This document shows, piece after piece, positions 18,204-26,062 of a stretch of 64,000 bases of DNA. Numbering within the stretch: position 1 is the stretch's first letter; each line of letters begins with the position of its first letter. Made by a program: the position numbers and the translations under genes. The stretch lies in NCBI GenBank assembly GCA_016217675.1, contig JACRHC010000076.1:1-64000 (forward strand), written 5' to 3'. This DNA is from Nitrospirota bacterium. GTDB lineage: Bacteria; Nitrospirota; Thermodesulfovibrionia; Thermodesulfovibrionales; UBA6898. The notes under the pieces are model-generated. The model made no database searches, was not told the DNA's origin, and was given only the letters and a program-made list of their open reading frames with translations.

Positions 18204-18557
18204 ATGAATGTGCTTGTTGTTGACGATGAACAGCTTGTGCGGTGGTTTCTTGACCGTGCGCTCAAAAAGAGCGGTCATGATGTCATGACCGCATCGAACA
18301 TTGCAGAGGCTGCTGAGAAGCTCAGGACCGGGCAGATAGACCTGCTTTTTGTTGATCTGCGTATGCCTGAAGGTGGCGGTGTGGAACTGATCAGACAGCT
18401 CGAAAACGCTCAACAGAGACCGAAGATCATTGTCTGCTCAGCCTTTATCACCAATGAACTTGAAGATGAGTTCAGATCCAAAGGCATCTGCACCCTGAAA
18501 AAACCCTTCAAACTTGATGAGCTGAATGATACCCTGAAGCAGTGCCTGGAGCAGTGA
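18204..18557 (+). CDS. Single-domain response regulator (receiver only)
   Basis: 117 aa, a complete receiver: acidic pair DDE (7-9), phospho-acceptor Asp51 in LLFVDLRMPEGGG, and Lys in LKKPF near residue 95. There is no output domain, so it would work as a phosphate relay or sink, or bind a partner protein. It follows the sigma-54 regulator by 44 bases in the same orientation and probably belongs to the same signalling unit. The N terminus resembles that of the NtrC-type neighbour (DDE-LVRW), which hints at a local duplication. Confidence 0.85.
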   Translation: MNVLVVDDEQLVRWFLDRALKKSGHDVMTASNIAEAAEKLRTGQIDLLFVDLRMPEGGGVELIRQLENAQQRPKIIVCSAFITNELEDEFRSKGICTLKKPFKLDELNDTLKQCLEQ

Positions 18558-18624
18558 ACTCGGCCCTAACGCCTGTTCATGTGCCGTCTTCTGTCTGTCT
18601 CAGCTTCTTTTCTGCCTTGGCATC

Positions 18625-19587
18625 ATGAAAGCCCTTGTCACCGGTGCAACGGGTTTTATCGGCAGTTTTCTTGTTGAAGCCCTTTGCAGGAAGGGCTATG
18701 AAGTTACCTGCCTTGTAAGAAAAACATCAAATCTCAAATGGCTAAGACATCTCAGACTGCAGTATCTGCCGGCCGATCTTGGGGAAACAAACTCCTATGA
18801 GGGAAAACTGGCTGAGTTTGAATATATTTTTCATCTGGCCGGGCTTACCAAGGCAGATTCAGCCAGAGACTTTTATCATGCCAATGCCGAATGTACGCAA
18901 ATATTTATCGCTGCTGCGGCAAGGACGAATCCGGCACTCAAAAGATTTCTTCATGTCAGCAGTCTTGCTGCTGCAGGCCCGAGCAATGATGGCAGACCCC
19001 TGATCGAGGATGCCCCTGCCAGCCCGGTTTCAGTTTATGGAAAAAGCAAGCTGGAAGGTGAACAGGCAGTGCTCTCCAATAAGGGGATGCTGCCGGTCAC
19101 CATTGTCCGGCCTCCTGCGGTGTATGGCCCCAGGGACACTGACTTCTTTCTTGTTTTCAAAGCCGTACAGAACAGGCTTTTTCCCTACTGGGGGGACTCT
19201 TCCTATTCGCTTATTTATGTTGAGGACCTTGTGCAGGGAATGATCCTGGCAGCAGAGACAGAAGCGGCTGCCGGCAAGGTCTATTATCTTGCTGACAAGA
19301 GGATCTATACGAATGACGACATCCTGGAAACAATGTCCTCGATTCTTGGCAGAAAGGCATTTCGCCTGAGGCTGCCGCGTTCGATCCTGCCTGCCCTTGC
19401 CGCTCTGCTTCAAAAAATTCAGAAAAAAGGTATAATTAACCCTGACAAAATTCAGGAGATTCGCTATCCCCACTGGACGTGTGACCCGGCAAGGGCAATG
19501 AAGGAACTCGGGTTTCATACGAAGACGCCCCTTGGGGAGGGGTTTAAAAAAACAGCAGACTGGTACAGGAAAGAAAAATGGCTATAG
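18625..19587 (+). CDS. NAD-dependent epimerase/dehydratase-family reductase, CerR-like
   Basis: 320 aa extended SDR. The Rossmann motif [10 protein letters not shown] is at residues 7-16 and the catalytic YxxxK is VYGKSK near residue 140. By itself it could be a sugar epimerase or a ketone reductase. It overlaps the next gene, a serine-palmitoyltransferase-like enzyme, by 10 bases, and a GNAT-like gene follows. This trio matches the bacterial ceramide pathway (Spt, CerR, bCerS), in which the CerR reductase acts on the 3-keto group of the sphingoid or N-acyl product. That role is inferred from context. Confidence 0.72.
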   Translation: MKALVTGATGFIGSFLVEALCRKGYEVTCLVRKTSNLKWLRHLRLQYLPADLGETNSYEGKLAEFEYIFHLAGLTKADSARDFYHANAECTQIFIAAAARTNPALKRFLHVSSLAAAGPSNDGRPLIEDAPASPVSVYGKSKLEGEQAVLSNKGMLPVTIVRPPAVYGPRDTDFFLVFKAVQNRLFPYWGDSSYSLIYVEDLVQGMILAAETEAAAGKVYYLADKRIYTNDDILETMSSILGRKAFRLRLPRSILPALAALLQKIQKKGIINPDKIQEIRYPHWTCDPARAMKELGFHTKTPLGEGFKKTADWYRKEKWL

Positions 19588-20777
19588 AAAAAAATACAGA
19601 TATCTTCGGGAAATGCTTCAAATTTACCAGGGCCAAGGAGCTCATGGCAGTCGGCCTCTATCCCTATTTCAGAATGATCGAAAGCGCACAGGATCCTGAG
19701 GTAGTCATCAAGGGCAAGAAGATGATCATGGTGGGGTCGAACAATTATCTCGGCTTGACGAACCACCCCAAGGTTAAAGAGGCCTGCATCGAGGCGGTCA
19801 GGAAATATGGCTCGGGTTGCGCAGGTTCCCGCTTCCTAAACGGAACGCTTGATATCCATGTACAGCTTGAAGAGAAACTCGCACGCTTCATCAGGAAAGA
19901 GGCGGCCCTTATCTTTTCAACCGGCTTCCAGGTGAACCTCGGCGTAATATCTGCACTGGTCGGCAAGAACGATCTTGTTATCATTGATAAGATGGATCAT
20001 GCAAGTATTATTGACGGCTGCAGGCTTACGTACGGCGGGGTGAAGAAGTATCGGCACAATGATATGGCAGACCTTGAACGCGTGCTTCAGGAGCACGCTG
20101 ACAAGAAAAAGATCATTATTGTTGACGGCGTCTTCAGTATGGAGGGAGATATCGTCAACCTGCCTAAGGTCGTTGAGCTTGCTAAGACATACGGTGCGCG
20201 GCTCATGGTGGACGATGCCCACGGCGTCGGTGTGTTAGGCAAGACCGGCAGGGGAACTGCAGAACATTTTGGTATTGAGAAGCATGTTGATCTCATCATG
20301 GGAACATACAGCAAGTCCCTTGCGTCCATCGGAGGTTTTATTGCAGGATCGGCAGAGGTGATCCATTACATCAAGCATTTTTCCCGGGCGCTTATTTTCA
20401 GCGCAAGCCCGCCGCCTGCCTCAGTTGCTGCAGTGAGTGCTGCCCTCGACATTATTGAGAGCGAGCCTGAACGGATCGCGCAGCTCTGGAAGAACACTAA
20501 CAAGATGCTGAAGGGGTTTCGTGACCTCGGATTTGAGATAGGCCCGAGCGAGACACCGATAATTCCAGTCATTGTCGGTGAAAATGAGATAGCCTTTAAG
20601 GCCGCGATGATGCTGCAGGATGAAGGGGTATTTGTCAATGTTGCCATAAGCCCGGCAGTCCCTGAAGGTCACGCGCTCATCAGAACAAGCTATATGGCAA
20701 CCCACACCGAAGAACAGCTTGACAGAGTGCTGGCTGCCTTTGAGAGGGTCGGAAAGGCCTTGGGCCTGATCGGATGA
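19578..20777 (+). CDS. PLP-dependent alpha-oxoamine synthase, serine palmitoyltransferase-like
   Basis: 399 aa, the full length of the alpha-oxoamine synthase family. PLP Lys246 sits in [13 protein letters not shown]; ring-stacking His141 is in DKMDHASI; Asp212 and His215 are in VDDAHGVG. The family condenses an amino acid with an acyl-CoA or acyl-ACP: glycine acetyltransferase, AONS (biotin), ALA synthase or serine palmitoyltransferase. The SKSLASIGG motif and the neighbouring CerR-like and bCerS-like genes favour serine palmitoyltransferase, the first step of sphingolipid synthesis. Its start overlaps the upstream gene by 10 bases, so expression is coupled. No biotin genes are nearby. Confidence 0.78.
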   Translation: MAIEKNTDIFGKCFKFTRAKELMAVGLYPYFRMIESAQDPEVVIKGKKMIMVGSNNYLGLTNHPKVKEACIEAVRKYGSGCAGSRFLNGTLDIHVQLEEKLARFIRKEAALIFSTGFQVNLGVISALVGKNDLVIIDKMDHASIIDGCRLTYGGVKKYRHNDMADLERVLQEHADKKKIIIVDGVFSMEGDIVNLPKVVELAKTYGARLMVDDAHGVGVLGKTGRGTAEHFGIEKHVDLIMGTYSKSLASIGGFIAGSAEVIHYIKHFSRALIFSASPPPASVAAVSAALDIIESEPERIAQLWKNTNKMLKGFRDLGFEIGPSETPIIPVIVGENEIAFKAAMMLQDEGVFVNVAISPAVPEGHALIRTSYMATHTEEQLDRVLAAFERVGKALGLIG

Positions 20778-20780
20778 ACC

Positions 20781-21884
20781 TTGCAAGTTCTCGAAGTTAA
20801 GACTCCAAAAGACCTTGATCGTTTCATAGAACTGTCGTTTTCTCTGTATAAGAACTTCCCCAATTATGTTCCCCAGCTCAGGAAAGAGTTGCGGGACCAG
20901 TTCTCCCGAAAGAACCCTTTTTTTATGCATGCTGCGGTCAAATACTTTGTGGCAAAAAAAGATGGCAGGATTGTCGGCAGGATATGTTCCATCATCAATA
21001 GACGCCACCGGGAATTTCAGCAGGAGGATGCAGGCTTTTTTGGCTTCTTTGAATCAGTGAACGACAGAGATGTTGCCAATGCCCTGATCGAGACCGTATC
21101 TGTTGACCTCAAAACAGAAGGCATGAAGGTCATGCGGGGGCCAATGAACTTTTCGACGAATGAAGAGTGCGGCTTTCTTATTCAGGGATATGATGAACAT
21201 CCGATGATCATGACACCGTATAATCCTCCGTATTACAACGATCTTATGGAACAGTGCGGAATGACAAAGGCAAAGGACCTTTACGCCTATATCTACGACA
21301 TGCAGGATACCCTTCCTGAGAAGGTCCTGCGGGTTGCTGCCATAGCTGAAAAGCGCGGGATCACGGTGCGGCCGATTGACAAAAGAAGATTTGCCGCTGA
21401 GATGATGGTATTCAAAGAGGTCTACAACGCCGCCTGGGAGAAGAACTGGGGGTTCATCCCGCTTACGGATGAGGAGCTGTTCTATCTCGGCGAGCGGCTC
21501 CGGCAGATCGTAGTGCCTGAGCTTACCCTGATCGCTGAACACGAGGGCAAGCCCGTTGGGTTCCTTGGCATGGTGCCTGACTTCAACGTTGTTCTTAAAC
21601 AAATGAAGGGAAGTCTGAACCCGCTTAGCATTCTTAAGGCGCTGTATTATTCGAGGAAGATAAGGGGGCTCAGGCTGCTTCTGCTCGGCATAACCCGTGA
21701 ATTCAGGAATAAGGGAGTTGATGCTGTCCTTTTGCGGGAGGTCTTCCCTGCCATGCTGAAGGGGAAGTATCTAAATGTCGAGTTCTCCTGGATCCTTGAA
21801 GACAATATCCCTGTGCAGCGGATCGTGGAGATGGCCGGCGGCCGGCTGTACAAGAAATACCGGATTTACGAGAAAGCGCTATAA
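20781..21884 (+). CDS. GNAT-fold acyltransferase-like protein, candidate bacterial ceramide synthase
   Basis: 367 aa. It has two GNAT-like halves; the first contains AGFFGFFE near residue 85 and a conserved block NFSTNEECGFLIQG followed by MTPYNPPYYND. To my recollection this combination is typical of the GNAT-like proteins next to bacterial serine palmitoyltransferases, including the N-acyltransferase bCerS of Caulobacter. The start is a TTG 3 bases after the upstream stop; an ATG in that overlap is in another frame and ends at once. With the two preceding genes it would add the amide-linked acyl chain of a ceramide. Function is inferred. Confidence 0.65.
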   Translation: MQVLEVKTPKDLDRFIELSFSLYKNFPNYVPQLRKELRDQFSRKNPFFMHAAVKYFVAKKDGRIVGRICSIINRRHREFQQEDAGFFGFFESVNDRDVANALIETVSVDLKTEGMKVMRGPMNFSTNEECGFLIQGYDEHPMIMTPYNPPYYNDLMEQCGMTKAKDLYAYIYDMQDTLPEKVLRVAAIAEKRGITVRPIDKRRFAAEMMVFKEVYNAAWEKNWGFIPLTDEELFYLGERLRQIVVPELTLIAEHEGKPVGFLGMVPDFNVVLKQMKGSLNPLSILKALYYSRKIRGLRLLLLGITREFRNKGVDAVLLREVFPAMLKGKYLNVEFSWILEDNIPVQRIVEMAGGRLYKKYRIYEKAL

Positions 21885-21904
21885 CGTTGCTTTGATTGTC
21901 AGCG

Positions 21905-23164
21905 CTATCTATTGATCTTCCTAAGCACCAGAACAGCATTTACTCCGCCGAAACCAAAAGAGTTCACAACCGCGAGCCTGATGTCTGCAGAGGTTGTCTC
22001 CCTGACGACTGCAAGCTGAATATTTTCGTCCTGCTCTGACAGATTAATCGTTGGCAATAGGGTGCCCTGACAGATTGACATGGCAGTGCAAGCGGTTTCG
22101 AAAGCGCCTGAGGCCGCTAACATGTGTCCTGTCATGGATTTCATGGCAGTTACCGGGATGCGGCCGGCCCGTTCTCCAAAGACGTGATGGATCGCCCGGC
22201 ATTCGGCAATGTCTCCAGCACGGGTTGATGTTCCGTGGCTGCTAATCAGATCAATATCTTTGGGCTTAATCCCTGCAGAAAATAAGGCGCTGTTCATGGC
22301 CCGTGCCTCTCCTTCGGCAAGCGGCCGTGTCTGATGAAACGCATCGATCGAGTTGCCATACCCTATGATCTCGGCATAGATTTTTGCCCTCCGTTTTCGT
22401 GCGGCCTGATATTCTTCAAGAACGAGGATGCATGCACCTTCAGAAAGCACAAAGCCATCACGATGCTGCTCAAAAGGCCTGCTTGCGCTTTGGTCAGAGA
22501 TTTTCGACAGTGCCCCGGCAACGCCGTATCCTTCCATACAGGTCCTGCAGAGCGGTGCATCAGTGCCTCCTGCAAAGACAGGCCCGGTGAAGCCGGCCCT
22601 AATCAGCCGGTACGCCTCACCGATCGCATTTGTGCCTGATGTGCAGGCGTTCGATATGCCGAGGCAATGCCCTCTGAGGCCGAGTTTTTGAGCAGTATAT
22701 GAGGCTGCCATGCTTATGGTTGTCGAGGGCATCAGGTACGGGGATAAACGGCGGGTTTTCTGCTGATAGCTGATAGCTGATAGCTGACTGCTGACTGCTT
22801 TTTCTATTGTCCCTATGCCGCCCCTGCTCGATCCGATAATCACCCCGCCTTTTTCAAGTAACTCGTGACGCGTGATGCGTGATGCGTCCGATAAAACGAG
22901 TCCGGCGTCTTCCGCAGCCATACGCGCAGCTTCTACTGCATATTGTGCAAAGGGGTCAAGCCTTCGCATCTCCTTTATACTGAGATAGGGAGAAGGGTCA
23001 AAACGCTTGAGCTCGCCGCAGACCTTCCAGGACATGTCTGACGTGTTAAAGCGAGTAACCCGCCCAATTCCTGACTGCTGCCTGCAGACAGCTTCCCAGG
23101 AGGACTGGAATGTGTTGCCCAGCGGCGTTACAGCTCCTATACCTGTTATTGCGATACGATGCAT
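21905..23164 (-). CDS. Beta-ketoacyl-ACP synthase (FabF-like) with two in-frame repeat insertions
   Basis: 419 aa. The Cys-His-His triad is intact: Cys174 (SNACTSG), His310 (SSHGTSTRAGD) and His347 (KSMTGHMLAASG), with Lys342 also present. It should catalyse Claisen condensation of acyl-ACP with malonyl-ACP. Two stretches unlike other FabF proteins (residues 93-100 and about 123-135) are translated from short tandem repeats of types otherwise found between genes. It converges on the ceramide-type genes and may serve the same lipid, as a dedicated elongation enzyme; that is inference. No ACP or malonyltransferase gene is adjacent. Confidence 0.85.
   Translation of the reverse strand: MHRIAITGIGAVTPLGNTFQSSWEAVCRQQSGIGRVTRFNTSDMSWKVCGELKRFDPSPYLSIKEMRRLDPFAQYAVEAARMAAEDAGLVLSDASRITRHELLEKGGVIIGSSRGGIGTIEKAVSSQLSAISYQQKTRRLSPYLMPSTTISMAASYTAQKLGLRGHCLGISNACTSGTNAIGEAYRLIRAGFTGPVFAGGTDAPLCRTCMEGYGVAGALSKISDQSASRPFEQHRDGFVLSEGACILVLEEYQAARKRRAKIYAEIIGYGNSIDAFHQTRPLAEGEARAMNSALFSAGIKPKDIDLISSHGTSTRAGDIAECRAIHHVFGERAGRIPVTAMKSMTGHMLAASGAFETACTAMSICQGTLLPTINLSEQDENIQLAVVRETTSADIRLAVVNSFGFGGVNAVLVLRKINR
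22762..22800 (-). repeat. Heptameric GCTGATA/GCTGACT tandem repeat inside the fabF-like gene
   Basis: Three GCTGATA units followed by two GCTGACT units, read on the plus strand. In the gene's frame they encode AVSSQLSAISYQ (residues 123-134) without a stop. A degenerate copy of the same repeat lies between genes at 48838-48910, so this is a dispersed repeat caught inside a coding sequence. Confidence 0.75.
22864..22888 (-). repeat. GCGTGAT tandem repeat inside the fabF-like gene
   Basis: CGTGACGCGTGATGCGTGATGCGTC on the plus strand is a 7-base tandem (GCGTGAC, GCGTGAT, GCGTGAT). In frame it encodes DASRITRH (residues 93-100). No second copy was found in this window; repeats of this form are known to me as intergenic elements in other bacterial genomes. 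Confidence 0.6.
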
Positions 23165-23316
23165 TGTAAACTATGCTACCATAAACGGTTTACCATTATC
23201 CTTTTAGCGGGATGGTGCACAGCGACGGGAAAGCCTTAGTCGTATGCCCAAAACTTGCATAAAGATTTTTAATTAGTTGATAATAAAAAAATCATAAACG
23301 ATTGCAAGGAGAGGGA
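23165..23316. promoter_or_regulatory. Structured leader upstream of the RodZ-like gene
   Basis: Two consecutive hairpins can be drawn on the plus strand: CGACGG, GAAAG loop, CC..GTCG at about 23223-23242, and TATGC, 9-base loop, GCATA at about 23244-23262. The second is followed by AAGATTTTT, giving a terminator-like end about 45 bases before the GTG start. It may be the terminator of a short transcript or a leader attenuator. It does not match a riboswitch class that I recognise. Confidence 0.35.
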
Positions 23317-24090
23317 GTGGCAGGGGAACTTCTGAAAAAAAGGCGGGAAGAGCTGGGGCTTGACCTGAAGCAGACTGCAGATCTTCTGAAGATCAAGGAA
23401 GACTACCTTGCGTCCATTGAAGGAGATTGCTTTGATAAGCTTCCGGTTGCCGTATATACCATAGGCTATATACGCTGCTATGCGACATATCTTCATATTG
23501 ATCCTGAGCCGATCATTGACTATTATACCGGACATCTTACACAGCCCAAACCATCGACCATTTTCCCTATTGCATCATCAAAGAAGAAAACCCCTTTTTA
23601 TTACTATGTAATTCCCATATTGGTGTTTATTCTGCTCATTCTTGGTGTCGTTATCCTGAGACAGGAAAGCTCAGAGTCTGAGAAAAAAGTGGCAGCTGTG
23701 CCACCACGCGCCGTTGAGCATGTTCAGCCGGTCCAGACAGAGATACGGCAATCTTTTCCTGCAAGCGGACCTGTGCAACCGGCTTTGAGCGGCCAGACGA
23801 CGGACGCTCAGAAGCCCCGGATGTCCGGTGAGCATAGCCTTGTGATTACTGCAGATGATCTGAGCTGGATGCATATCAGGTTTTCAAATGGCAAATATGA
23901 GGAAATTCTGCTCAGGCCGGGCATGACCAGGATGTGGCAGTTTACTGACAAAGCGGTCATTAAACTCGGCAATGCGGGCGGCATCAGGCTGAACCTTGAC
24001 GGCAGGGATATTGGTTCGCCGGGGAGCCTTGGGCAGGTGATGACACTGGTCTTTCCTGAAAACCAGCAGATCAACAAACAGGGTGAGTAG
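23317..24090 (+). CDS. RodZ-like HTH and DUF4115 membrane protein
   Basis: 257 aa from the GTG at 23317, chosen because AAGGAGA lies 5-6 bases upstream; a TTG at 23302 lies ahead of that site. The N-terminal HTH_25 domain (LLKKRREELGLDLKQTADLL) is followed by a single membrane helix near residue 95 and a periplasmic C-terminal DUF4115-like beta domain (residues about 170-250). This is the architecture of RodZ, which links MreB filaments to the cell-wall elongation machinery. No mreB is nearby, so a shape role is inferred from the architecture. The next gene starts 9 bases downstream, suggesting co-expression. Confidence 0.75.
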   Translation: MAGELLKKRREELGLDLKQTADLLKIKEDYLASIEGDCFDKLPVAVYTIGYIRCYATYLHIDPEPIIDYYTGHLTQPKPSTIFPIASSKKKTPFYYYVIPILVFILLILGVVILRQESSESEKKVAAVPPRAVEHVQPVQTEIRQSFPASGPVQPALSGQTTDAQKPRMSGEHSLVITADDLSWMHIRFSNGKYEEILLRPGMTRMWQFTDKAVIKLGNAGGIRLNLDGRDIGSPGSLGQVMTLVFPENQQINKQGE

Positions 24091-24099
24091 CAGAACGCC

Positions 24100-25791
24100 G
24101 TGAAAGATATCGTAAACAAGCGCTCATTTCCAAGACGAAAGCTCGACCTCGAATTTGACCTTATTATTACGGGCTCGACGGTTCCCGCTGTTGTGACCGA
24201 TTTTTCCCTCGATGGTATGGGCATCCTGATCAAGGGCAAATCAGATATCGACACACAGATTCTGGATCTGAAGATCCGGGACATCAATCTTGATGCAACG
24301 GGCAAGATCATCTGGAAACGGGAGATGTTCTCCGGCCTCAGAGTCGGGATGTACAAAATCGGACCGCTGGAAGGGATGCTCGGCTATTACCGACTGTCGG
24401 ACATTGTGCTGGGCATTCAACGCACCCGGAAGACAGGAGTGCTGAATATTAAAGCAGAACAGTGGAAGAAAAAGATATTCTTTAAAGACGGGGAGATGGT
24501 CTTTTCGTCATCTGACCAGGAGCAGGAGCAGTTAGGCGCTATGCTTCTTGCGTCAGACAGGATATCGTCCCGACAGTATCAGAATACCCTGTCACTGGCA
24601 AAGGAAACAGGAAAGAGTCAGGGGGCAGTGCTTGTGGAAATGCGGTATCTCACGCCGCAAGAGCTGGTTCAGGCCGTACATCAGAGAGTGGAGGCCGTTA
24701 TTATGAACCTCTGCAATGTCGAGGATGCCGCATTCAGCTTCCGGGAAGAGGCCCTTCCGAGAAATGAGATTGTCATACTGAAACTGAATACCAATGATTT
24801 GTTGTATCGCGGTTCCCGTAAGACAGAGCATATCGATGCCTTTAGGAATCGCTATCTCCGTCACCATACCAGCGTAGCGGTCTCATCTGAAGCAGGCAGT
24901 ATTCTTGATCGTCTTGTGCTTGAGACGCGGGATAAAGAGATTCTGACGCTGATCAACAGGAAAACATCACTGGCAGAAATTCTCTCAGTGTCGCCCCTGA
25001 CGGAGGAAGATACCCTCCGATCGGTCTACGCACTCTTTAACTCCCAGTTGCTTGAACTGGAGGCTGACAGAGCAGAGGAGAAGTCCGAGGAGCAGGAGTC
25101 CGCACGAGAGGAAAAGACTTTTGATTCTGAAATTTCTGACAAGATCGACAAACTTTACCGCGAGCACAAGACGCTGGGGTACCAGGGGGTGCTCGGTCTG
25201 TTGCCAGGTGCAACGTCTGCAGAGATCAAACGTGCCTATCATGCCCTGGCCAAAGAATATCATCCGGACAGATATCTGCTTATGCAGTCGGGGGAATCAA
25301 GGGAAAAGCTCAATGTGATTTTTGCCTATATCAATGAGGCTTACCGGGAGCTTTCACGGACTGGCAGCGTCAGTCAGACGCCTCAGGCTTCTGCTCATCA
25401 AAAGGAACCTCCGGCTACGAACAACAAGACCATGGCGCAGGAGAAATACCGGCAGGGACGGGAAAGCCTGGGAAATCAGGACTATGAGAATGCCATGACT
25501 TTCCTGGGCCAGGCAGTGTATCTCGATCAGTCAGTGTCCGATTATTATTATTTTTACGGCATTGCCCTGCTCAGGAACAAGAAGATCAAGGAGGCTGAGG
25601 CATCAATACGCAAGGCCCTTAATCTCTCTCCTTACAATGCTGATTATTTTGCAGAGCTTGGTCATATTTATCTGAGGCTTGGTTTTATGACCAGGGCAAA
25701 GAATACTTTTGATAAAGCGCTCAAGATCGATCCTTCCCATGCACGTGCCGCCGACGGGATGAAAAATATCCTGGCGGTGCAGTCAGATTAG
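24100..25791 (+). CDS. PilZ-DUF4388-DnaJ-TPR fusion protein
   Basis: 563 aa, four parts in order. A PilZ-like domain (residues 1-85, RSFPRRK then DFSLDGMGI) may bind cyclic di-GMP. A DUF4388 region (about 90-220) with pattern YYRLSDIVLGIQRTRKTGVL is found in bacterial gliding and signalling proteins. A J domain (about 355-430) keeps the HPD motif (EYHPDRY), so it could recruit a DnaK. Two to three TPR repeats (about 445-560) end the protein. It probably couples second-messenger sensing to a chaperone or scaffold role. The GTG start lies 9 bases after the RodZ-like gene. Confidence 0.75.
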   Translation: MKDIVNKRSFPRRKLDLEFDLIITGSTVPAVVTDFSLDGMGILIKGKSDIDTQILDLKIRDINLDATGKIIWKREMFSGLRVGMYKIGPLEGMLGYYRLSDIVLGIQRTRKTGVLNIKAEQWKKKIFFKDGEMVFSSSDQEQEQLGAMLLASDRISSRQYQNTLSLAKETGKSQGAVLVEMRYLTPQELVQAVHQRVEAVIMNLCNVEDAAFSFREEALPRNEIVILKLNTNDLLYRGSRKTEHIDAFRNRYLRHHTSVAVSSEAGSILDRLVLETRDKEILTLINRKTSLAEILSVSPLTEEDTLRSVYALFNSQLLELEADRAEEKSEEQESAREEKTFDSEISDKIDKLYREHKTLGYQGVLGLLPGATSAEIKRAYHALAKEYHPDRYLLMQSGESREKLNVIFAYINEAYRELSRTGSVSQTPQASAHQKEPPATNNKTMAQEKYRQGRESLGNQDYENAMTFLGQAVYLDQSVSDYYYFYGIALLRNKKIKEAEASIRKALNLSPYNADYFAELGHIYLRLGFMTRAKNTFDKALKIDPSHARAADGMKNILAVQSD

Positions 25792-25988
25792 CGGGACTTA
25801 AAGCCGGGGCACCCTTCAAAACCGAGACATCCCCCCGCCTTTTTTCTGAGCATACAGTCAGCATTGATGCATATGGTTACCTTGTCTCCATATGCCTTGC
25901 AGGAAGCCCCTGGCTGTTTGGCGGACGAGGGTCCCCTGGATTCGTTCTTTTCGGTAACGCTCTTATGTTTCACGGAAGGGGCCTTCAT
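25788..25988 (-). CDS. Small cysteine-rich protein
   Basis: 66 aa with six Cys (CKAYG, CINADC, GGCLG, GCPG) in the C-terminal half, likely a metal-binding or iron-sulfur knuckle. The N-terminal third is basic and unstructured. Its end overlaps the convergent PilZ-DnaJ gene by 4 bases. The ribosome site is only AAAGG, very close to the ATG. The regular spacing of Cys supports a real gene, but composition alone cannot prove it. Function is unknown. Confidence 0.45.
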   Translation of the reverse strand: MKAPSVKHKSVTEKNESRGPSSAKQPGASCKAYGDKVTICINADCMLRKKAGGCLGFEGCPGFKSR

Positions 25989-26062
25989 AACCTTTGCTGT
26001 GGACCATAATTTATATCATAATACAATCAGCCCCTGTTATTAAAGAAACCGGCAGAGAGACC

